This document shows, piece by piece, positions 34,683-43,481 of a stretch of 64,000 nt of DNA. Both the position numbers and the translations under genes were made by a program. Under the pieces are notes generated by a model. That model saw only the letters and a program-made list of their open reading frames with translations. It was not told the DNA's origin and made no database searches. The DNA lies in contig CAXXIB010000004.1 of assembly GCA_963675925.2 (NCBI GenBank), positions 372,001 to 436,000 of the forward strand. Reading direction: 5' to 3'. This DNA comes from CAXXOK01 sp963675925 (GTDB taxonomy: Bacteria > Bacillota > Clostridia > Christensenellales > Aristaeellaceae). Numbering within the stretch: position 1 is the first letter of the stretch; the number at the start of each line of letters is the position of its first letter.

Positions 34683-35771
34683 TTAGTCGTACAGGTTGGG
34701 CGCGATCGCATCGGAGTCGATGTTCTCGACGGTGTAGAATGCACAGCCCGTATCGGTGTCGGCAACGGGCTCGCCCTTGGCGGCGGCCAGCAGCAAGTCA
34801 ATCAGCCTTTCGCCGATGCCTACAGGGCTCTGGGTGACAGCGCCGAACATAACGCCGCTGCGCACTGCCGCTTTGATGACAACGCCGGAGTCAAAGCCCA
34901 CGGCGATAATCATATCGTCGGTAGAGCCGCAAACGCCCAGCATTTCATTGGCGGTGATGATGCCTTCGGCAGAAACCTGGTTGGAGCCGAAGATCGCGAT
35001 GGTGTCAGGCTGGTTGAGCACAACGCCGGCTTCGGTGGCGCACAGCTCGGTGGTGGTCAGCGCAGGCACACGCACTTCGATGATCACGTCTGCATCGGCT
35101 TCTGCAACAGTTTCGCCCGTAGCATCGCCAACGTACTTGTCGTTACCGATCACGGCGACTTTGACATCGTCCATGGCGGCGAGCTCAATGAACTTGTCAA
35201 TGAAGCCCAGGCCACGATTGGTGATGGATTCGGAGGTGGCATCCTGGTTGATTTCGCCAATGCGCACAGCGCCGTCGGCCGCAAGAATGCGATCCTTAAT
35301 CTTGGCGTACAGGTTTTCGGCCACCACTGCGCCTGCGGCGTAGTTATCGGTGGATGCGTTGGCTAGCACAGCGCCTTCGGGTGCATTGGGCACGCCGGAG
35401 TCAAACCCGATGATCGGGATGCCGGCAGCCTGCGCTGCAGCGATGTTGTCGTTGAGGGCGTTTACGTCCAGCGCAGCCAAACCGATGGCATCGGGATTGG
35501 CGTTGAGGGCGGACTCAAACTCATTCACCTGCACGGCGATATCGCTTTCGGAGTCGGGGCCGACCATGTTGAACTTAATCATTTCGTAGCCGGCTTCGGT
35601 GTTGAGTTTTTCAGTCTGGCTCAAGCAGCCTTTAAGCACTGCCTGCCAATAGGTGGACTGGAATCCCTTGGAGACGATCTCGAAGGAATAGGTTGTATCT
35701 TCCGCAACTGCGAAAGACAGCGTACCGATAACAAGCATCAGTACCAGGAACAGAGACAACGTTTTCTTCAT
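34683..35771 (-). CDS. Rbs-type sugar ABC transporter substrate-binding protein
   Basis: 362 residues. A signal peptide (MKKTLSLFLVLMLVIGTLSFAVA) is followed by a two-lobe periplasmic-binding fold (FEIVSKGFQSTYWQAVLKGC, AALDVNALNDNIAAAQAAGIPIIGFDSGV, VGFDSGVVIKAAVRSG) of the ribose/galactose class. There is no lipobox cysteine, although monoderm Firmicutes usually anchor such proteins as lipoproteins. Last gene of the minus-strand importer operon. AGGGGG precedes the ATG. The sugar is probably the one used by the aldolase operon. Confidence 0.9.
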   Translation of the reverse strand: MKKTLSLFLVLMLVIGTLSFAVAEDTTYSFEIVSKGFQSTYWQAVLKGCLSQTEKLNTEAGYEMIKFNMVGPDSESDIAVQVNEFESALNANPDAIGLAALDVNALNDNIAAAQAAGIPIIGFDSGVPNAPEGAVLANASTDNYAAGAVVAENLYAKIKDRILAADGAVRIGEINQDATSESITNRGLGFIDKFIELAAMDDVKVAVIGNDKYVGDATGETVAEADADVIIEVRVPALTTTELCATEAGVVLNQPDTIAIFGSNQVSAEGIITANEMLGVCGSTDDMIIAVGFDSGVVIKAAVRSGVMFGAVTQSPVGIGERLIDLLLAAAKGEPVADTDTGCAFYTVENIDSDAIAPNLYD

Positions 35772-35826
35772 GAAAGAATCCCCCTTTTCATATGTATATG
35801 ACGCCTTCTGGCGCGCATATCGAAAG

Positions 35827-36804
35827 TTATTTGCGGCGGCGGATCATATCGATGGTCACCGCTATGATGATGATCGATCCGGTGATAATCTGCTGCCAGT
35901 TGGCCTGCAGGCCAATGTTGGGAAGCCCGGTTTTCAGCAGCGAGATCAGGCAAACGCCAAGGAACGTGCCCACGATAGATCCGCTGCCGCCGGTCATCGC
36001 CGTGCCGCCGATAATCGCACCGCCGATGGCATCCAGCTCAAACCCTGCACCGGTGCCGGGCGTAATGCTGGTAAACGTGCCAGCATACGCAATGGCGGCC
36101 AGCCCGGCAAAGAAGCCGGAAAATACATAGGCCATCACATGCCAGCGGGTGACATTCACACCGGAAAGCTTCAGCGCTTCTTTGTTGCTGCCGATGGCGA
36201 TAATGTAACGCCCCACACGGGAGTGGTTGAGCACAATCGACATAATAATCACCAGAAGTATGATGATTAACAGCCCCACCGGGTAAATAGTCCCGTCGAT
36301 GCGTATCTTCAGCAGGTCGCGAAACCAGCTCCCTTCCTGGCCTGCCATAGGCCATACGCCGGTCATGCTTTGGGTGAGGATGGAGCCAAGCCCGCGCACA
36401 ATCATCATGGTGCACAGCGTGGTAATGAAGGGTGGCAGGTTCAGCTTGGCGATGATAATGCCGTTGAAGAACCCGAAGAACACGCCCATGCCCACCGTAA
36501 CCAGCATGGCCACCCAGATGGGCAGGCCCATTTGGCGCATCAGATAACTGCCGACGATGGAATAGCACACCAGCCCTGTGCCGATGGATAAATCCACTCC
36601 ACCGGTGATCAGCGGGAAGGTCACGCCGATGGCCATCAGCATGATGTAGTACATATAGCTGGTCATGGTGATGATCGTGGTGTACTTGCGAAACGATGGG
36701 CTCATCAGGTAGAAAAACGCGAATAGGATGATCAGCACACCGGTAATCACCAGCCGTTGTACACCGAGCTTCTGAATGATGGGATGTTTGCGTAGGGTGT
36801 TCAT
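35827..36804 (-). CDS. Rbs-type sugar ABC transporter permease (second)
   Basis: 325 residues, about ten hydrophobic segments, BPD_transp_2 family (RbsC-like): ITGGVDLSIGTG and the cytoplasmic coupling stretch AIGSNKEALKLSGVNVTRWHVMAYVFSGFFAGLA are typical. It forms the channel with the other permease (36836-37837) and the ATPase. Two different permeases in one operon suggest a heterodimer. AGGAGG lies before the ATG. Confidence 0.92.
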   Translation of the reverse strand: MNTLRKHPIIQKLGVQRLVITGVLIILFAFFYLMSPSFRKYTTIITMTSYMYYIMLMAIGVTFPLITGGVDLSIGTGLVCYSIVGSYLMRQMGLPIWVAMLVTVGMGVFFGFFNGIIIAKLNLPPFITTLCTMMIVRGLGSILTQSMTGVWPMAGQEGSWFRDLLKIRIDGTIYPVGLLIIILLVIIMSIVLNHSRVGRYIIAIGSNKEALKLSGVNVTRWHVMAYVFSGFFAGLAAIAYAGTFTSITPGTGAGFELDAIGGAIIGGTAMTGGSGSIVGTFLGVCLISLLKTGLPNIGLQANWQQIITGSIIIIAVTIDMIRRRK

Positions 36805-36835
36805 ATCTGTGCCTCCTGCTTGCTTCGTTTGGGCG

Positions 36836-37837
36836 CTAGTTTTTGCGCTTGCGGCTGATAATATCCGCCGTCACCGCGACCAGAACGATCAGGCCGGTTA
36901 GCACATATTGATAGGAAATCGTAAAGCCCATGGCCAGGATGCCTTCCTGCATCAGCGCAACGATGATCGCGCCGATGACCGTACCCAGGATGGACGCCGA
37001 ACCGCCCGCCATGGATGTACCGCCCATCACACAGGCGGCGATGGCCTCGTTGTTGAAGGTGTCGCCAAGGCCCGGCTGCACGGTGGTGTACGCGCCTACG
37101 TAGAAGATCGCCGCTACGCCCGCCAACGCACCGGACATAACATACGCCAGCATTTCCCAGCGGCGGGTGTCCACGCCCGACAGGCGTACCGCTTCTTTAT
37201 TGCTGCCCAGGCACAGCATATAGCGCCCGGCAGTCGTGCGGTACAGTAGCAGCGCACACAGGGCTGCCACAGCAATGAAAATGAAGAATCCCACGGGAAT
37301 GCCGTTCCACTTGACCAGATCGCGGTACCACGACCCCGCCGCTGAGCCCGACGGCCAGGTAACGGACTGCGTTTTGGTGAAGATGGACCCCACACCCTTG
37401 GCCACCTGCATCAGCGCCAGCGATGTAATAAACGACGGCAAATGCCGAAACGCCACGAAATACCCGCCGATGGAGCCAAACACTGCGCCAACGGCAACGC
37501 TGACAAACAGGCACAGCCACAGCGGCATGTGGAACTTGGTCAGGCAGTAGCCGGAGATCAGCGCCGAGCAGAACATGACCGGCCCGATGGAAAAGTCAAT
37601 CCCGCCTGTGGCGATAACAAACGTTACCCCTAGCCCCAGGAAGCCGATGAAATACGCGTAGTTCAGCGCGCTGAGTACCCGGTTATAGTTGACAAAGCTG
37701 GACCCGTTGCGCAGGATGGGCGTGAGGATGGTGAACAGTCCGTACATCAGGAAGATGATCAGGATCAGCACCACGCGGTTGAACCCGATGGTTTTGACAA
37801 AACGCAGACTCTTGAACCTCTGCAAGGCTAACTTCAT
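36836..37837 (-). CDS. Rbs-type sugar ABC transporter permease (first)
   Basis: 333 residues, RbsC-like, with IATGGIDFSIGPVM, LGSNKEAVRLSGVDTRRWEMLAYVMSGALAGVAA and ACVMGGTSMAGGSASILGTV. It is related to but distinct from the next permease, with which it should pair. AGGAGG lies 11 bases before the ATG; the ATPase gene ends 15 bases upstream. Confidence 0.92.
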   Translation of the reverse strand: MKLALQRFKSLRFVKTIGFNRVVLILIIFLMYGLFTILTPILRNGSSFVNYNRVLSALNYAYFIGFLGLGVTFVIATGGIDFSIGPVMFCSALISGYCLTKFHMPLWLCLFVSVAVGAVFGSIGGYFVAFRHLPSFITSLALMQVAKGVGSIFTKTQSVTWPSGSAAGSWYRDLVKWNGIPVGFFIFIAVAALCALLLYRTTAGRYMLCLGSNKEAVRLSGVDTRRWEMLAYVMSGALAGVAAIFYVGAYTTVQPGLGDTFNNEAIAACVMGGTSMAGGSASILGTVIGAIIVALMQEGILAMGFTISYQYVLTGLIVLVAVTADIISRKRKN

Positions 37838-37851
37838 ATCCGAGTATCCTC

Positions 37852-39354
37852 CTACATTGCGATTTCGCGCGTCGCCGCCGACATGATTTTTTCCTGTGTC
37901 GCTTCGGCGATGTCAAACTCCGCCGTTTTCTTCCCTTCGCACATCACCACGATGCGGTCGGACATGCGCAGGATCTCCGGCATTTCGGAGGATATCATGA
38001 TGATGGATTTCCCTTCCTTCACCAGCCGGTTCATTAACTCGTAAATCTCCTGCTTGGCTCCCACGTCGATACCGCGGGTCGGCTCATCAAAAATCAATAT
38101 TTTGCTTTTGCTGATCAGCCACTTGGCAACAACCACCTTTTGCTGGTTGCCGCCGGATAGGTTCATCACCATCTGGTCCACATCGGGGGTCTTGGTTTTC
38201 AGGGCTTTGACCATATCCCGGCTTATTTTGCGCTCCGCCTGCCCGTCAATTAGCCCCAGATACTTAACATAATGGCCAAGGCTTGCCAGGGTGGAGTTCT
38301 GGGTGACCGTTTTTTCAAGCACCACGCCAAAGCGCTTCCGGTCTTCCGACAGGTAGCCGATGCCAACGCCCACAGCATCCTGCGGGGAATGGATATTCAC
38401 CTTCTCGCCCTCGACAAAGACCTCTCCGCTCTCCCGCGGGTCAGCCCCAAACAAGGCACGGGCCGTTTCGGTGCGTCCGGCACCCATCAACCCGGAAAAG
38501 CCAAGAATTTCGCCCTTGCGCAGCTCAAAGCTTACATCCCGCACCATGCGGCCGGCATTTAAGTGCTCTACCTTGAGCACCACCGGCGCATCCGCAGGCA
38601 CATGGCTGCTGGTTTTGGGCTCTTCAAAAATTACGCGGCCGACCATCATGTGGATAATGTCGTCCTTGGTGCATTCGCTGGTAATCAGCGTGCCGACCGC
38701 CTGGCCGTCGCGCATTACGGTTACACGGTCGGTAATTTTTTTAATCTCATCCATGCGGTGGGAAATGTATACGATGCCGTATTGCTTCTCCCGCAGCTCG
38801 CGGATGATGCGGAATAACTGTTCAATTTCCGTATCAGTCAGCGCGGCGGTGGGTTCGTCAAAGACGATCACCTTGGCCTCGTGGGAGATGGCTTTGGCAA
38901 TCTCGCACATCTGCTGCTTGCCGACCGTCAGCCGGGACATGGTTTCGCGGGGGTCGATATCAATATGCAGCTGCTGAAACAGCTTGCGGGCTTCCTCGTT
39001 CATGCGCGCATCGTCAATCAGCGGGCCTTTTTTCCATTCGCGCCCGATAAAAATATTCTGGGCGACGGTCAGATGGCCCATCATGTTCAGCTCCTGATGC
39101 ACGATCACGATGCCGGCCGTCTGGGCCTCACGCGGGCTGGCAAAGGTAACCTCTTTCCCTTCAAAGGTGATGGTACCCTCGTCCTTTGAATAGATTCCGG
39201 TCAGCACCTTCATCAATGTGGATTTGCCCGCCCCGTTTTCACCCATTAGCGCGTGCACTTCACCCTTGCGCACATCAAAATCAACATGATCCAGCGCATG
39301 CACGCCGGGAAAGGATTTATCAATGCCGGTCATTGTCAGAATCAACTCGTTCAA
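37852..39354 (-). CDS. Rbs/Mgl-type sugar ABC transporter ATPase (tandem)
   Basis: 500 residues with two ABC domains. Domain 1: GENGAGKSTLMK Walker A near residue 38, signature LTVGKQQM and VIVFDEPTAAL. Domain 2: GFSGLMGAGRTETARAL (degenerate Walker A, as in RbsA), signature NLSGGNQQKVVVAKWL, and ILIFDEPTRGID. The tandem form is that of RbsA/MglA/XylG. The start is TTG at 39354 with AAGGAT upstream. First gene of the operon ATPase-permease-permease-binding protein. Confidence 0.93.
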   Translation of the reverse strand: MNELILTMTGIDKSFPGVHALDHVDFDVRKGEVHALMGENGAGKSTLMKVLTGIYSKDEGTITFEGKEVTFASPREAQTAGIVIVHQELNMMGHLTVAQNIFIGREWKKGPLIDDARMNEEARKLFQQLHIDIDPRETMSRLTVGKQQMCEIAKAISHEAKVIVFDEPTAALTDTEIEQLFRIIRELREKQYGIVYISHRMDEIKKITDRVTVMRDGQAVGTLITSECTKDDIIHMMVGRVIFEEPKTSSHVPADAPVVLKVEHLNAGRMVRDVSFELRKGEILGFSGLMGAGRTETARALFGADPRESGEVFVEGEKVNIHSPQDAVGVGIGYLSEDRKRFGVVLEKTVTQNSTLASLGHYVKYLGLIDGQAERKISRDMVKALKTKTPDVDQMVMNLSGGNQQKVVVAKWLISKSKILIFDEPTRGIDVGAKQEIYELMNRLVKEGKSIIMISSEMPEILRMSDRIVVMCEGKKTAEFDIAEATQEKIMSAATREIAM

Positions 39355-39458
39355 CAGAAACCATCCTTTTTCTGATGCAAAGAGACCTACAACCGCAAAA
39401 AACGCAGTGAGTCACTCGCTAAGATGAACCGAATTAACGTATACAACGCATATAAAGC

Positions 39459-39478
39459 GTAACGTTTCTACTTTCGTT
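39459..39478 (-). promoter_or_regulatory. LacI-type operator of the ABC importer operon
   Basis: AACGAAAGTAGAAACGTTAC on the minus strand, directly after the -10 box. It aligns with the aldolase-operon operator (33422-33442): both have CGAAA, then GAAACGTT, then CG. Confidence 0.65.
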
Positions 39479-39479
39479 C

Positions 39480-39508
39480 ACTATACAATATTGCGAAATA
39501 CGTGTCAA
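39480..39508 (-). promoter_or_regulatory. Promoter of the ABC importer operon
   Basis: Read leftward: -35 TTGACA (39503-39508), 17-base spacer, -10 TATAGT (39480-39485). Same layout as the aldolase-operon promoter. Confidence 0.85.
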
Positions 39509-39790
39509 GAGTTTTGTTACAATATAATAGATTCCGTTCCTATAGCAGTTTTTCTTCCTTGTATCCGAATTTCCATAATCTCTCTAAACCTGTTTTCGTT
39601 TCGTGTATAGGATGCTGCGCTGGAAACCCCACCGATTATTCATACCCTGCGGGGTGAGGCGGCTTACACGGCGAAGCATTCTGTGACTTCATCACAGAGG
39701 AAATCCGGGGCAGCTGATACAGTATTACGGCTGCGCTGATTATAGCACAGCACCAAGCATTCCATGCAACACATAACGGAGGATGGCTAG

Positions 39791-40036
39791 ATGGCAAATA
39801 TTTTTGGGTTTTTCAATACAAAAGAACCGGCTTCCAACAAACCTTTGCAGGACAGGGTTCTTGTCATAAGCAAGCACCGCTGCCCGGAGAACCATCCCTG
39901 CCCGTCCATCCGCGTATGCCCGGTTGGCGCACTTACGCAGAAAGGCTACGCCGCGCCTGTGGTGGATCAAAGCAAGTGCACCAAATGCGGCCGCTGCGTA
40001 AAGTACTGCCCCATGCGAGCGATTGCGCTGGAATAA
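39791..40036 (+). CDS. Small 4Fe-4S ferredoxin-like protein
   Basis: 81 residues. A 30-residue N-terminal part is followed by two clusters. The first is unusual (CPENHPCPSIRVCPVGA, with a wider first spacing); the second is the standard CTKCGRCVKYCP. It should be a cytoplasmic electron carrier or a small subunit of an oxidoreductase. ACGGAGGA precedes the ATG. It is monocistronic with its own terminator. Confidence 0.85.
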   Translation: MANIFGFFNTKEPASNKPLQDRVLVISKHRCPENHPCPSIRVCPVGALTQKGYAAPVVDQSKCTKCGRCVKYCPMRAIALE

Positions 40037-40045
40037 CCCGCAGTG

Positions 40046-40077
40046 AAAACACTTGCATCGTGCAGGTGTTTTTTTGT
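40046..40077 (+). terminator. Terminator after the ferredoxin gene
   Basis: AAAACACTTGCATCGTGCAGGTGTTTTTTT, a hairpin (ACACTTGCA/TGCAGGTGT) with a long T run. Confidence 0.85.
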
Positions 40078-40126
40078 TGCAGCGGGAAAGGTGTATCGTT
40101 CACCAAACGACCGAGAGGATACACGC

Positions 40127-40564
40127 ATGAAAGTACTGATCGATGCCGACGGCTGCCCGGTGGTGGATATCACCATCGCCTGCGCCGTAAAACGGGATCT
40201 CCCCGTTCTGCTTGTATGCGATACCGCGCACTACTTTGAGCGCGAGGGCGCGGAGACTGTGACCGTATCCAAAGGGGCGGACAGCGCGGATTTCCGCCTG
40301 GTCAATATGATTAGTAATGGCGATGTGGTCATCACGCAGGATTACGGCCTGGCCGCGATGGCACTGGCCAAACGGGCAATTGTCCTTAGCCAAAACGGAA
40401 TGCGCTACACCGATAAAAACATCGACGCACTCTTGCTTTCGCGCCACACCGCCCGCAAAATACGAAAGAGCGGCGGTCGGTTGAAAGGCCCGCCCAAGCG
40501 CACCAAGGCCCAGGATGACGCATTTCAAACCCTGCTGTGCAGCGTACTGGAACAAACCGAATAG
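40127..40564 (+). CDS. DUF188 (YaiI/YqxD) family protein
   Basis: 145 residues. MKVLIDADGCPVVDI, the central DSADFRLVNMISNGDVVITQDYGLAAMAL and the terminal KGPPKRTKAQDDAF are the DUF188 signatures. The fold is PIN/NYN-like with conserved acidic residues, so an RNase activity is suspected in the family but not known. The start at 40127 follows GAGAGGA; the open frame begins earlier inside the ferredoxin terminator. Confidence 0.88.
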   Translation: MKVLIDADGCPVVDITIACAVKRDLPVLLVCDTAHYFEREGAETVTVSKGADSADFRLVNMISNGDVVITQDYGLAAMALAKRAIVLSQNGMRYTDKNIDALLLSRHTARKIRKSGGRLKGPPKRTKAQDDAFQTLLCSVLEQTE

Positions 40565-40568
40565 CAAC

Positions 40569-40600
40569 TCCCCCGGCAGAGATTTGCCGGGGGTTTCTTG
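40569..40600 (+). terminator. Terminator after the DUF188 gene
   Basis: CCCCCGGC-AGAGATTT-GCCGGGGG followed by TTTCTT. Confidence 0.85.
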
Positions 40601-40681
40601 CATTAACTCCCAATACTTTAGCACATCCATGTGTCTACGTAAGACTTAAACACTAATAAACATTTTAAATACTATATTTTG

Positions 40682-40711
40682 TTGACATATAGAAGTAATT
40701 GCGACTATAAT
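40682..40711 (+). promoter_or_regulatory. Promoter of the CASTOR/POLLUX-like gene
   Basis: -35 TTGACA (40682-40687), 18-base spacer, -10 TATAAT (40706-40711), about 80 bases before the start codon. Both boxes are consensus. Confidence 0.8.
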
Positions 40712-40792
40712 AAACCCATCATTCGCTCCCACGAAAATGACACACAAACTATCCCCGAAAACACATGCAGTGTTTTGGCAAGGAGATTGTGC

Positions 40793-42889
40793 ATGTTTCA
40801 GAAAACCAAAGAGTGGTACAGCGTCGTTAGAGCAAAGAACCCTGCTCGCATCGTTTTGTATACTATATTCTTTATCAACATTGCTCTGCTATTGTTGACA
40901 ACAGGAATCATCTTGATAATCCAGCTTTGCTGCGGAAGTGAAACAAATTTCCTGCTGCAAGCTTACAAAATGCTGCTGATTATGATTGGCGCAATCGATA
41001 TCAATGACTTGATTGACCAAACAGCCGCCTGGGAGATCCACACGGTTTTTTCAGCCTTCTTTTATCTGCTATTGATTTTTGCCACAATGGTCTCCTTTAC
41101 CGGTGCATTGATCGGGTATTTAACCAATACAATCTCCACCTATGTTGAGCGCTCCAATGCCGGCGCGCATCCGCTGACGCTAAGCGATCACATCGTCATT
41201 CTGAACTGGAACAATCGCGCTGCCGAGATTATCAACGATATGCTGTACAAGCAAAAGCGTGAACGCATAGTAATCCTGGTACAGGATGAGAAAGAAGCGA
41301 TCATTACCGAGATTAAAGATCGGCTGTCCGATACTGTAAAAACCGTGAACCAAAAGCTTGCATCGCAATACAGCCATACATCCTTCTTGCAAAGACACAG
41401 GCTGATGCGCCGCAAGAAACTGCGCAACCGATTAACTATCATCGTCCGGCAAGGTGATATTTACGCAACAGAACGTTTGCAGGATATATCCTTGGACAAA
41501 GCCAGAAGTATTATGATTTTGTATCCCGGACATACCGAATGCGGCCAACGCAACAACATCGGGAGGCAGACAAGCAAAGAACACGAAGACTGCTCCACCA
41601 TCAAATTGCTGATGCAGGTTGCAGACATCACCAGGCACGATACCTCCGGCAACAATCAGCAAATCATTGTTGAGGTCAGCAACGACTGGGCCATGGATTT
41701 GGCACGGCATATTATTCGGCAAAAACAAAGAACAGGCAAATCAAATATCATCGCTGTTCCGGTCAACACGATACTGGGCGACATTTTAGCGCAGGTTCTG
41801 ATTATGCCTGAATTACAACTAGTCTATAACGAGTTGTTTTCCTACCGTGGCGCGGAACTTTTCACAAAAACAGTTGCAGTAACCGATGAAAACAATTTTA
41901 TAGCAAACCACCTGGCAAGCCATTCCCGCTCACTGCCGCTGACCGTTATGGAAAACCACGCTCTTCAGACCGCCTATTATATTGCTTTGCATCAAAATGA
42001 TATTGATGCCAAAGATACGAAGCCAACCGAGGCCTACGCCGTCAATCTCAACAAGAGTTTCCAGATGGAGGCGAAAACCGTCATCATACTGGGTCACAGT
42101 TCCAAATCCAAAGCGCTGCTTAATGGCTTAAGCGCTTTTGATCGGGAGTGGCGGGGGCAGCGCGTTTCACCCATGCTGGATGTAATCATAATTGACGATG
42201 AAGCTACGCTTAACAACAATAACAACTATATCGATTTCCCCATTGTGCGTAAGTGTGTAGGTGCCAATATTTATAATCGGGAGAGGATATGCACAGAGGT
42301 CAGCAGCATCATTAGCGCCACGCAGCAAAAAGTAAGTATCCTAATCCTGTCAGACGATATGACCGCCTGCGAAGATACCGACAGAAGCGTGTTTACCCAT
42401 CTAATCTATATTCAGTCCGTCATTGGTGAAATGCAGAAAACTAATGCTTCTTTTGATGCTGACCGGATTGATGTTATCGTTGAACTATGCGACCCTAAAA
42501 ACGCCGACATCATCAACAATTACTGTGTCAGCTATGTAATCATCAGCAACCGGTATATTAGCAGGCTCTTCAACCACTTGGGTGAAAAGGAAGAGCTATA
42601 TGCCTTCCTCACCGATATTCTAACCTACGATTCACTTGAAGATGCCGCAACCGGCAGCAAGGAAATATACAGTAAGCGCGTGGGCGACTATTTTGCAACA
42701 CCGCCGGCAACAGCAACCGCGCGACAATTGATACAAGCTGTATATACGGCATCTCCACCCGATAACAAAGCTATAGTCATCGGCTATTTGACCGCAAACA
42801 AGAAACTCATACTATTTTCAGGCAACCAGCACACCTATACTTTGAACCTGTCCGCTGATGATTATTTGATTGTATTTGGGAATCATTGA
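40793..42889 (+). CDS. CASTOR/POLLUX-type ion channel-like protein
   Basis: 698 residues. Two or three membrane helices lie in the first 120 residues (about 22-45, 77-110), followed by large RCK-like cytoplasmic domains: LSDHIVILNWNNRAAEIINDM near residue 127-147 is the nucleotide-fold start, a second Rossmann-like unit begins KTVIILGHSSKSKALLNGL near 455, and the end (KAIVIGYLTANKKLILF) is the ligand-domain type. The family includes the plant nuclear channels CASTOR and POLLUX and uncharacterised bacterial members that may pass K+ or Ca2+. The start at 40793 has AAGGAG; the gene is single with its own promoter and is a little more AT-rich than its neighbours. Confidence 0.75.
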   Translation: MFQKTKEWYSVVRAKNPARIVLYTIFFINIALLLLTTGIILIIQLCCGSETNFLLQAYKMLLIMIGAIDINDLIDQTAAWEIHTVFSAFFYLLLIFATMVSFTGALIGYLTNTISTYVERSNAGAHPLTLSDHIVILNWNNRAAEIINDMLYKQKRERIVILVQDEKEAIITEIKDRLSDTVKTVNQKLASQYSHTSFLQRHRLMRRKKLRNRLTIIVRQGDIYATERLQDISLDKARSIMILYPGHTECGQRNNIGRQTSKEHEDCSTIKLLMQVADITRHDTSGNNQQIIVEVSNDWAMDLARHIIRQKQRTGKSNIIAVPVNTILGDILAQVLIMPELQLVYNELFSYRGAELFTKTVAVTDENNFIANHLASHSRSLPLTVMENHALQTAYYIALHQNDIDAKDTKPTEAYAVNLNKSFQMEAKTVIILGHSSKSKALLNGLSAFDREWRGQRVSPMLDVIIIDDEATLNNNNNYIDFPIVRKCVGANIYNRERICTEVSSIISATQQKVSILILSDDMTACEDTDRSVFTHLIYIQSVIGEMQKTNASFDADRIDVIVELCDPKNADIINNYCVSYVIISNRYISRLFNHLGEKEELYAFLTDILTYDSLEDAATGSKEIYSKRVGDYFATPPATATARQLIQAVYTASPPDNKAIVIGYLTANKKLILFSGNQHTYTLNLSADDYLIVFGNH

Positions 42890-42925
42890 TTTTTATCCGT
42901 AGGGTTATTCAATCCATAGATTTTT

Positions 42926-43432
42926 CTATTGCTCGTTTTCGTAAATACCGACGATCTCGCCGATATAGATGTAGTGGAAATCCTTCGTCGGGTAGTTGGC
43001 CGGAATCAGGTCTTGGTCTACAAACTGCTCCGGCTGCATCAGGCTGCAAAACAGCTTCCGGCAGACGATGGCCGTTTTGCCTTCGCGGAAGGTGGGCTGT
43101 CCGCCGACGGTCTCAATATGAAAGCCGACTTCTGCGATTTTATCGCCGTCACGGCCTGATTTTGTGCCAAGGACGGCGAGCTCTTTCTTATATCCGTCAA
43201 ACAGTGTGAAGGTAAAGTAGTCGCTGCTTTCCACAAACTCCCTCGTGTACCGCTGCGGGCGGATATAGACCGTGACGACGTTTTTGCCCCACAGTACGCC
43301 GATGCCGCCCCAGCTGGCTGTCATGGTGTTGACTTTCTCATCTTTCTGCGCGGTAACCAACGCCCACTTTTGCCCGATGGCCTCAAAGGGCTTGATGGCA
43401 TAGGAATCCATATCTACAAAACGGTAGCTCAT
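42926..43432 (-). CDS. Flavin reductase-family protein
   Basis: 168 residues. KWALVTAQKDEKVNTMTASWGGIGVLWGKNVVTVYIRPQRYT and the following SSDYFTFTLFD form the FMN-binding part of flavin-reductase-like proteins that resemble small FMN flavodoxin-fold reductases. AAGGAG precedes the ATG. It is unlinked and its partner is unknown. It is not a close copy of the 6.2-6.8 kb flavin reductase. Confidence 0.8.
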   Translation of the reverse strand: MSYRFVDMDSYAIKPFEAIGQKWALVTAQKDEKVNTMTASWGGIGVLWGKNVVTVYIRPQRYTREFVESSDYFTFTLFDGYKKELAVLGTKSGRDGDKIAEVGFHIETVGGQPTFREGKTAIVCRKLFCSLMQPEQFVDQDLIPANYPTKDFHYIYIGEIVGIYENEQ

Positions 43433-43481
43433 ACAAATCTATCTCCTTTACACTCCAAAATTAATATGCTGTGTTTCTGTT

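Larger units (their letters stand above)
39355..39790. other. Divergent regulatory region with possible structured RNA
   Basis: The left part holds the importer promoter and operator. The right part (about 39600-39760) is GC-richer than the rest and rich in hairpins: CTGTGA-CTTC-ATCACAG near 39690-39706, ACCCCACC/GGGGTGAGG and a GCAGC/GGCTGC pair. No gene is seen. It may be the 5' leader of the ferredoxin gene; it does not fit the TPP or cobalamin riboswitch cores. Confidence 0.35.

Noticed and set aside
39600..39760. TPP or cobalamin riboswitch
   Set aside because: CTGATACAG...GCTGCG and GGAAATCCGGGGCAGC resemble pieces of these, but the CTGAGA core (TPP) and the B12 box are absent.
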